A stretch of 64,000 nt of DNA from Ctenosaura bakeri. Its lineage: Eukaryota; Chordata; Lepidosauria; Squamata; Iguanidae. How positions within the stretch are numbered: the first letter of the stretch is position 1; every line of letters begins with the position of its first letter. The translations under genes were made by a program, and so were the position numbers. Below the pieces are notes generated by a model. The model saw only the letters and a list, made by a program, of their open reading frames with translations. It did not search any database and was not told the DNA's origin. Location of the stretch: contig CAOLHI010002137.1 in the NCBI GenBank assembly GCA_948474755.1, positions 62,001-126,000 of the forward strand, given 5' to 3'. This document shows, in pieces, positions 56,216 through 64,000 of this stretch.

Positions 56216-58106
56216 AGGGAAAAATGGTCCCCAGAGCAAAAGGGACAATATATATAATTACTCTAAATGGCATCCTGTATCAGCCTTGGAAATCAAGAGT
56301 CTTATTTCCAAACTTAAAAGCGGCAAGGCCCCAGGAAATTACAACATTTCACCTGAAGTATTCAAATCTAACATAGACTGGTGGGCACCTGTGCTGGTTG
56401 CACTATTTACAAGCATCAGTCATTCAGTATGCATCCCAGAAGACTGGGGGCTGGTTATAATCCCAATCTATAAAAAAGGAGAATGGACAGATCCAGCAAA
56501 CTATAGACCTATCAGCTTACTAAATATCACCAGTAAGCTATATGCTAGCCATTTACTAGAAAAATTACAAATTGGCTAGAACAGGAAAATATACTTAATG
56601 ATGAGCAGGCTGGATTCAGGAGCGGGCGTTCTACTGTAGACCATGCATTAGTCTTGCAATGTCTTGTAGACAACTATACAGCATCTTCTGAGGGAGCACT
56701 GTTGCTTTTGTTGATTTCAAATAAGCCTTTGATCTTATTTCAAGAGACAAATTTTAGGAAAAGTTTGAGGATACTAATATTGATTGCCAGCTGCTTTCTC
56801 TTATTCGTGGTCTATATGAAAATACTCGAGTGAGGGTGAGATGAGGCAGTGCAGGCCATTTGACTGGGCCTATTCCCACTTTTAAGGGAATAAAACAGGG
56901 TTGTGTATTAGCACCAACTCTGTTTAATTTTTACATTAATTCCTTGATCAAAAGCTTAGCAAAGATGTGCTCCCACCACATCAGTTTGTCAAACAGACCC
57001 CTGTCAGTACTGCTTTATGCAGACGATGCAGTCCTGTTATCACTGACAAGTGTTGGATTAAGGCGTTTGCTCAAGGCCCTGGACAGCCATTATAAAAATG
57101 AACAATTGCAAATTAATTATGATAAAACTAAGGTGGTTGTGTTTTCTAGGAAGAGGACAAAGTATGAATGGTGAATAAATCACCATAAAATTGAGCAAGT
57201 GACCTCCTATACATATTTAGGAATAATTTTTCACTCACATGGAACCTGGAGGGTACATTCAAAATGTGCAATTACAAATGTACAGCGAACTGTGAAGGCA
57301 CTCCTCTCCTTCTTTTATAACAAGGGAGGGCAGCACATCCTCTTGGTAATCCAGGTCTTTATGGCCAAGGTGATATCCCAGATGTTATATGGCTCAGAAG
57401 TATGGGCACTTGATAACTTTGTCCCTCTGGAAGCTGTGCAGACTAAATTCTTTAGGGCAATATTTCGCATCCTGAGCTGTGTTCGAAATGCAATCATCTG
57501 CTTAGAAGCAGGACAAATCTCTGTGGAGGCCTGCATATGGTTATGTAAATTTCATTTCTGGTTAAGGATGATGTTTGCACCAGTTGAATTGGCTCCACTT
57601 ATACTAACCAATTCTTATCAGTCAAAGTGGAAAAAGTCATTAATTATGAAAATACAAACCTTAAGTTTTTCAACAATGGCCATTCAAACCCTAGGATATA
57701 CCAAAGCTAAAATAGCTATCTCACAGAGAATTCAAGACACTGAATTTCAACATCATCTAAGCCAAATGGCATTATATCCTGCTCTTAGGAATAACAGAGG
57801 GCCATTTATACTCCCAAATTATTTGATAGATCTGACCATTCCTAAATTCAGAACGGTATTTACACTAGCCATATTCAATGTTTACCATCTGCATTGCCGG
57901 GAGGTAGATATAAAAAGATCCCTTACAGTAGGTGGGCTTGCCCATGTGGGATGGGAGAAGTAGAGACAATGGGTCATTTCCTACTTCACTGCAATTTTTA
58001 CCAAGATCTAAGATCTGTTTACAAAAGATCTCAGGTCGGCCGGAGGATCAGAATGGAATCCCAAGGTCACAATTACAGTGGCAAGCTTTTGTGCAGCAGC
58101 CATTAA
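56216..58106 (+). pseudogene. LINE reverse transcriptase and C-terminal region, frameshifted
   Basis: Pieces in order: 56,205-56,579 (the opening codons lie in the target duplication) with LKSGKAPGNYNISPEVFKSN, IPEDWGLVIIPIYKKG and ANYRPISLLNITSKLY; then DEQAGFRSGRSTVDHALVL in another frame; a damaged first catalytic block near 56,705-56,740 (the VDF-K-AFD motif is broken by a frameshift); 56,860-57,174 with KQGCVLAPTLFNFYINS and an intact YADDAV box (57,016-57,027); 57,199-57,963 with YTYLGIIFHSHG and VQTKFFRAIFRI; and 57,894-58,106 with CPCGMGEVETMGHFLLHC and, in a shifted frame, a FCAAAI end like the larger copy. At least three frameshifts and stops make it non-functional. Confidence 0.88.
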
Positions 58107-58500
58107 CCATCAAAACCAGTTAATGGGTTAATATTTTTATATTCTTCGCAGATGGGTTTGCTGTTCTTCTCCTGTGGTGGCTATATGTTTGTTATTTAAA
58201 TATATGAATTTTAGCTCTATCTATTTGTTGCTAATGTCAATTGTATTTTATGATTGAAGCTTTTTTCAGTATTTTAATAAATTTTAACACAACTCATAGA
58301 TAGGTTTGTTATCTTTATGTTTTAAATCTTATAATCTTAAATTTTACAATTCTAACTCCACTTACTTGTTGTTGATTGTATTATACGGTCAATGCTTTTA
58401 ACAACTTTTTAATAGAATCTACTACTGTTTTAACTGTACTTTATTATTGTTCTAATTTGTAATTTCTGCTGGCTGTTTGCCATAATAAATGAAATGAATG
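56216..58500 (+). mobile_element. 5'-truncated APE/RT-clade LINE
   Basis: A 2,285-bp element flanked by a 14-bp duplication with one mismatch: AAATTGATTCTAAT (56,202-56,215) and AAATTGATCCTAAT (58,501-58,514). It starts within the region just before the RT and ends in a tetranucleotide-like tail ataaatgaaatgaatg. It is the same clade as the LINE at 32,273-36,937, by RT motifs and C-terminal layout, but a different subfamily. The APE domain and N-terminal part are missing through 5' truncation, typical of target-primed reverse transcription. Confidence 0.9.
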
Positions 58501-58514
58501 AAATTGATCCTAAT

Positions 58515-59410
58515 CAACACTGTCCAATTTGTTATTTAGAATAGTTTCAGCTTTCAGAGAATTATTACAGTCTCAAGGAATTAGTTATTACAACAAATCA
58601 TCTGACATAATTTGCAGGAAACTTCCACCACTATGGAGTTATCAGTTTCTACTTTTTATCCTTCTCATATCCTTCACTTCACTCATATCCTTCACAGAAG
58701 TAAAAAAGAAATCTTTGGATGGTTAGATGTTGTCCATAGATTTAGTAGGGAACTGTTACTGCTTACTGAGACCTAAAGTTCTTATGTAATTTCATCCATG
58801 TGTTGTGACTCACGGATGGCATTCCTCTGTGAGCAAACTTTCCCCCTCTTTCTTTCCAAATAGTCAGTAGATTAGCAATAGCAGATAAAATGCAACAGAA
58901 GAGACAAAAACCTCTTCAAAAGTTGCTACAATTAGCTGCCAAAACAACTGATAATTTCCATTATTTTCCATAAAGGATGGAGGCATGTGAATTAGGTGAA
59001 ATTATTTTACTAATTGTTTCCTGAAGACCTTTTAACCTTTTAACCTTAATTCTGTTTTAGTATTGACTGAGTATTGAAAGCTTTGTTATTTTCATGCATG
59101 CCATAGCTCCAAAGAGAATATTCTTCTTGATGATGCAGCATGCATGAAAAGAGTTCTAAAAAGAACTTGTTTTCATTTATTACACACCCCACCCCCAGTC
59201 ATTGCTTTTTTACCGTCCCCTTCCCAATCCATTATGATGGCTCTGCTCATAACTGATACAAGTTCAAACCAGACATTCTTTATTTGTCCTTTTTTCCATG
59301 TTAGCTGATTTTTCATGTTAGCCACTTTTCACACTAATTCAGTGAAAACCAAAACACATCTTATTCTCTTTTGTTGATTTGGAATGGATCTTAAAAAGTG
59401 GATCAGTGTC
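58515..59410. other. Non-coding DNA, no recognised element
   Basis: An ordinary AT-rich interval between the LINE and the next MITE. Confidence 0.5.
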
Positions 59411-59413
59411 TAT

Positions 59414-60255
59414 GGCCTTTTCCTCACAAGGGCAATACATCGCACTGGCATCATATTCTTGCTGTTACGTCTGCACATTAAACCAGTTAGTATCGATGTT
59501 TGCTCTGCGGATTCATACAGCTTGAACTCTTATTGCGATTACTATTGACATCATAAAACTGATGTATTGTAAAGCTGGAAAAACTCCAATGTTAAGTACA
59601 AAAACTGGTTTGGCTGTGTTTCTGACAACATGCAGAACGTGTATATGCAGAGGTGGTTCTCTGTTGGCATTCCCACCTTTCCCTGGCATCATTTCTATCT
59701 GTTCCTGTCTCCTCCCTTCAAATACAGGGCGGGTGCTAGAATACAATGAAATATGTTAGGATCCTCAGGATGGTTGCTGTTCAATTTCTGGCTATCTAGA
59801 CCAGAGCTTTCCAAACTTTTCATGTTGGTCACACACTTTTTAGACATGCATCATTTCACAACACAGTAATTTTACTAGCAATTTTACTAGCAGTTTTACT
59901 AGCTGATACTATAAGATTTATTTATAACATGTAATATACATTTTCAAGACTGGGGTGGGGGCTTGTCTTCTGTAAGAAGGAACTAAAGTACCTCTGCTGA
60001 TATGTAGCAATGGGTTTCTTTAAAAAAGTTGACCAATCAGAAGCAGCAGTGTGGAGCAAGGGAGGGAGTGGGAGGAGGATGGGAGTTTCATGAGAATTGA
60101 CAGAGCAGAGGCAGCAAATTATTTTCACTATATTACTTCAACAGAAACCAGAGGGCGTACAGATAACAATCCAGTAAAATTAGAGTAAGTCGGGTTAAAA
60201 AACACTGCTCATAACACACAATGAAACACTCCTCCACTCTGGTGCGGAAATGGCC
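59414..60255. mobile_element. Long MITE, GGCC-ended, TSD TAT
   Basis: An 842-bp element with ends GGCCTTTTCCTCACAAGG and, inverted at the right, GGCCATTTCCGCACCAGAG, flanked by a perfect TAT duplication (59,411-59,413; 60,256-60,258). Inside, 59,800-60,210 looks like another repeat (gagctttccaaacttttcat with gttggtcacacactttttag, closing gggttaaaaaacactg), possibly a nested hAT-type copy. No transposase frame. Confidence 0.75.
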
Positions 60256-60258
60256 TAT

Positions 60259-62012
60259 GTTAGCAGAGTTATTCCCTGTTCTAAGACAGGAACTTTTCCC
60301 ATCAAGCAGTTAATCCATGTGAAGAAATTAAGCATCCATCTCCTTCATTCACTTGGTCTAGTTATCAGAACAAAAAAGAAGATTACTGATCAGTAGCAGA
60401 ATGTGCATGGGCCATAAACTATCAAGCAATCTCTTAATTCAGAAAAAAAGGATAAATGAATGTTGGGATTGTGCTCTAGCAGCAATATAAGTATATTGAT
60501 AATAAAATTGATTCCCCCCCTTGCTTATTTAATTCTTTTGTTGTTGCTGTGGCTGCTGTTGCTGTACTGTTTGTTTGTTTTATTTGAAGCTACTGTAATG
60601 CAAGCAAATATCCTACACAATTTTTGAACAGAATCCCAATGAAAGATGAATACTGAGCGTAGTAAACATTACTGGAAGCTCAGTCTCTGAGGAAAGGAAA
60701 GGTGAGTTGTGTTTTGATTTATTTGCCTGTGTTGTCTGGCAGCTTCCCCCCCATGTGCTCTCCCTAAGCACATGGTCTAAGATACGGAGCAAGGCCACTA
60801 GCTTTGTATAGCTGCTGCCTTAGTCTTTGGTGCTCAGCAAGATTAAAAAGTAGAATCTAAATACCTGAAACTCATTGGTGGGGAGGAAAACTTCTGCTAA
60901 ACCTCTTCTGTACCCTTCAGCTTGTCCCATGAGATTACTAGGGACAGCCTAAGGATATGTTGCTTGTAGCTGCCTGTATCATCTTCACCCAAAGATCTTA
61001 CCCATCCTTGGGCTATCTGAATCACTCTGAAAAAATTAAAAAAGGAGGAAGGGGGAAGGATGATAAACACAATCCAGAGAATGAAGAAAAATCACCCCAA
61101 TATTATCTATTGTATTAAAGGCTTCTTCAGAAAATCAATAAACAAAATATGTGAGAAACATACTATACAAAACATAGACAATGGTTCTAAAAAAGGAGGC
61201 AGTAGTCCTACTTTGTGAATAAGCAAATAATACACTTCAAGCTCGCCAGTGTTTTCATTATTTAAGGCATTCTTTAAAATGGCTACAGTTGGAGTGGCCT
61301 TCTGTTCACATTTTTCAGTTTAGAAAAGATAGGAATTGTGTACCATTTCATGTTTTCTAGTCGCATCGATGGCACGTTGCAATCTTCTTTTCAAGCTAGT
61401 CAAGGATTATCACCAACTGTGAAGGCTTCACATGCAGTATTGACTCTGATTCACTTGAAGCTTTCCGCATTTCTGATATCTGAACTTTATCTCCCCGAAC
61501 TTCAAGCATTTGAGGGCTTTTAAAAAAATTCTTTCTGGAAATGTATGTTGTTTACAGTCTTTCATTTATTAAAGAAAACTGCTGGAGATTATGTTTAATT
61601 TAGTTATGTTATAATAGATTCTACTTTGTTACACTTTTTCCCCCCACTGGTGGTGCACAGTTGATACATTTGGGGGTAGTTCTTTTTTATCATTATTTTT
61701 GTCTGCCTGTCTTCTGATTCATTCAGCACAAACATAGGCAGTCCCCCTGCAGTATGAATATAGGCAATCCCTTCACAGACAATCCTTCTGTAGCAATATA
61801 CATATATACACACACATGTACATGTGCGTGTGTAGGCAAGACTGCCTGAGGTTAATGGGAATTGTAGCTTGTATAGTGACTGACACATTATACATGTGGT
61901 TGAATCCAAGCAAAAAATCTAAGTCCCAGGCATGGAGCAAAGTAGTTGTGGGGAATAGTCCTTTATAGCAAGAATCAGCACAATCTATGGTTCAAGAAAC
62001 ATGAGATTAGTA
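60259..62012. other. Non-coding DNA, no recognised element
   Basis: A run of c and gttgttgct units lies at 60,513-60,560 and a short (CA)n/(TATA) run at 61,799-61,830. Nothing else is supported. Confidence 0.45.
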
Positions 62013-62028
62013 AAAATTAATCTGTACA

Positions 62029-62219
62029 GCCAGTGTGGTATAATGGTTAGAGTGCTGGACTACAACTGTAGAGATCAGGGTTCAATTCCCCACTTGGCCA
62101 TGGAAACTGCTGGGTGACCTTGGGCACATCACATACTCTCAGCCCCAGAAAACTCCATGATAGGTCCACCTTAGATCTGCTGTAAGTTGGTAATGACTTG
62201 AAGGCACACAACAACAAAA
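62029..62219 (+). mobile_element. Sauria SINE, full length, plus strand
   Basis: The best copy in the window: gccagtgtggtataatggtt, agagtgctggactacaactg, tagagatcagggttcaattc, cccacttggccatggaaact, gctgggtgaccttgggcaca, tctgctgtaagttggtaatg, acttgaaggcacacaacaac. Flanks AAAATTAATCTGT (left) and AAAATTGAATCTGT (right) are a target duplication with a one-base indel. Confidence 0.96.
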
Positions 62220-62374
62220 TTGAATCTGTTTATCCCATATACACAGTGACAGAATGATGCACTTTCCCAGTATTTGCTCAAGCAAGCAAGCAGTCTGTTA
62301 GGAGGGATATTTATTTTGCACAACTTTAATGGGCATGAGGCCACACAAAGTTTAGGAGGACTGTTTTTCCCCCA

Positions 62375-62620
62375 ATGTTTATTTATATATTTATACCACG
62401 TGCCATCTTTCTCCTGGAGTAGGACCTAAGGCAGATCCTGAAATGAGTCAATAAATATTGAAAATAGAATTTTAAAACAATGAAAATCATTATGTTAAAT
62501 CAACATACAATTATTTAAAAGGCATGCAAGAGTTCAAAAAAAAAAGCACATGCCCTGATAAGAAGCCTCCCTGTGAGCAATTACATATTAAAAGCATGCT
62601 TAAAGAACAAGATCTTTGCC
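62375..62620 (-). mobile_element. L2/CR1-type LINE 3' end, minus strand
   Basis: The text tttatttatatatttatacc, then catctttctcctggagtagg, then cctaaggcagatcctg is the complement of an L2-type 3' terminus (cctaggtcc...ggagaaag...ataaat). A-rich unit repeats follow. Confidence 0.6.
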
Positions 62621-62721
62621 TAGCTGCAAAAGGAGAGCAGGGAGGATTGTAGGACTGTAATTCAACATGCTATCCACTCCGACACTCCTCCCTGCTTTTC
62701 TTTTGCCAGCAGGCAAAGATT

Positions 62722-62787
62722 ATGATAGGTTTACCTTATAGTCACCACAAGTTGGAAATAACTTGAAGGCACACAACAACAACAAAA
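62722..62787 (+). mobile_element. Sauria SINE 3' end fragment
   Basis: The text tatgataggtttaccttata, then caccacaagttggaaataac, then ttgaaggcacacaacaacaa. Only the last third of the SINE is present. Confidence 0.88.
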
Positions 62788-62944
62788 ATTCAGCATGAGG
62801 GGGAAAAAAGGCAACTGGAGGTAATGTGAGGAGCGCAGTACTATTTGTTAGTTTCAGTAAAAAGAAGTGCTAAAAATTTGTCAGATTTAAAAGAAAACAG
62901 TAGTGGCCTACATGTATGTGGCAGGCTGACATTGTCTCATTTTT

Positions 62945-64000
62945 GTTGTTCTTGTTACCTTACTATTTTCGCAGTTCAAGACTCAAAGTGGCTTGCAACA
63001 AATCAAAAAACACAGTTAAACATTCACAAAATACAAAAGTTAAAAAGAGATTAAACAAAAAACATAACAAAACTAAAACCACATTAAACAGTTTAACTTT
63101 TCTGTGAAGGAGATTCACAGGCAAGTCTGAGGCAATCATTGAGATGGCCCTTTCCATTTTTCCCACCACATGTACCTTTGGAGGTGGTGGGGCAGAAAGT
63201 AGGTTCTCCCCAACAGATCTTAGAGAACAGGCAGGCTCATAAAAATTACAGTCCTTCAAATTATCTGGATCTGAGCCATATGAGCTTTAGAGGTCAAAAC
63301 CAGTTAGTGGAGCTGTTGTAGCCCCAGGTGGCAATCTGACCAGAGTTCTTTGAACCAAATGAAATTTTCAAACATTTGTCAAAGTCAGCTTCACATTGAG
63401 CATGTTACAGAAATCCAAACAGGGTTTAACTCAGGTGTGTGCTACCATGTCCAGATCTGACATCTTGAGAAATAGGTACAGCTTGCACCCAAGCTTTAAT
63501 TGTGTAAATTCATTCCTAGCCATCACTGCAATCTGAGCTTCCAAGCTCAGGGTTGAATCCAAGAGCACACCCAACCTGTTGACCTGAATCTTCAGAGGGA
63601 GTGTAATCCCATCCAGCATAGGCTGAATCCTTATTCACTACCTTTCAATTGAGCAGGAGCATGCATCCAAAGTGCATGCCAGCACATGGTTTTTTTTTGG
63701 GGGGGGGAGGGGTTCTTACAATAAAGCTATGGTAATATTTTTTTAAAAGAATTCTGAGCCATTTACTTGAACATGGAACTAGCCAGTGTTCATGAGATCT
63801 ATATGTTAAATAGCATGGGAGACAAAACTGACCCCTGAGGAACCCCATAGTCAAGGAGTTGAACAGAAGTCTCCCCAGCACCACATTCTGAGTTTTCCCA
63901 TCCAGGAATTTAAAAAGCCACATAAAACAGTGCCCCCAAAACACATCCCAGCAAGGCAGCCCAGAAGTATATCATGGTCAACGACAGGTGCCAAGAGGTA
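62945..64000 (-). pseudogene. L2/CR1-type LINE, 3' part, minus strand, runs off the window
   Basis: From right to left on the minus strand: near 63,900-64,000 a block with VDHDILL and GGTVLCGFLNSW recalls the AAFDTIDHxILL...G...ALxWFxSFL motif of L2/CR1 reverse transcriptases. About 63,800-63,850 has SLTMGFLRGQF, recalling xLxxGVPQGS. The YADD region (around 63,680-63,740) is disrupted, with a G/T homopolymer junction at 63,690-63,707. Then 63,431-63,619 reads LDGITLPLKIQVNRLGVLLD and STLSLEAQI, the conserved LGVxLDSxLSxxxQI motif after the RT. The 3' UTR runs to about 62,945. Several stops and shifts make it a pseudogene. The 5' part lies beyond the window. Confidence 0.8.

Overview
This window is vertebrate nuclear DNA and reads as a gene-poor, AT-rich, repeat-laden stretch of a squamate reptile (lizard or snake) chromosome. 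The lineage call rests on repeat content. There are many Sauria SINEs (tRNA-like head, tail ending in acttgaaggcacacaacaac), 5S-Sauria chimeric SINEs with a 5S rRNA-like head, squamate-style L1 and L2/CR1 fragments, and abundant short palindromic DNA elements. I recognise no host protein-coding exon, tRNA, rRNA gene, CRISPR array or prokaryotic feature. Nearly all open frames are chance; those that are real belong to decaying retrotransposons.

Layout. 1-8 kb: mostly featureless AT-rich DNA with one old LINE reverse-transcriptase (RT) relic (about 1.43-1.70 kb), a pyrimidine microsatellite and one SINE. 8-11.4 kb: two MITE-like elements and a SINE. 11.4-17.7 kb: mostly empty. 17.7-18.3 kb: a probable LTR. 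20.4-21.7 kb: a MITE beside an L1 ORF2 tail. 22.4-23.1 kb: a retroviral-type LTR, minus strand. 26.4-27.05 kb: a very GC- and CpG-rich MITE that looks like a CpG island. 29-32.3 kb: foldback MITEs and SINEs, one inserted in another. 32.3-36.9 kb: the most complete element, an APE-type LINE of about 4.67 kb on the minus strand, inserted in a 5S-Sauria SINE with a 12-bp target duplication. 37.3-37.8 kb: a 'tataagacac' DNA element. 39.7-42 kb: MITE, SINE, CR1 and L2 pieces. 43.3-48.7 kb: three more LTRs, two with perfect 4-bp duplications. 49.7-52.3 kb: MITE, SINEs and an L2 tail. 56.2-58.5 kb: a 5'-truncated LINE of the same clade as the 32-37 kb copy, with a 14-bp duplication. 59.4-60.3 kb: a long MITE. 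62-64 kb: SINEs and an L2-type LINE running off the window end.

How it fits together. The elements are parasites rather than cooperating genes. Sauria SINEs carry the Bov-B-type 3' tail by which they are known to borrow Bov-B machinery, but no Bov-B LINE is seen here. The MITEs have no transposase in the window. The LTRs all seem to be without internal retroviral genes. Nesting gives relative ages: the large LINE is younger than the SINE it split, and one foldback MITE is younger than the Sauria SINE it interrupts.

No novel multi-gene system was found. The points most worth checking are: the APE/RT LINE clade (possibly Vingi-like) with its tandem-repeat 3' UTR; a set of GGCC-ended MITEs with 3-bp duplications that are mostly not the Harbinger TWA target; and an LTR family with a conserved palindrome near the 5' end of U3.
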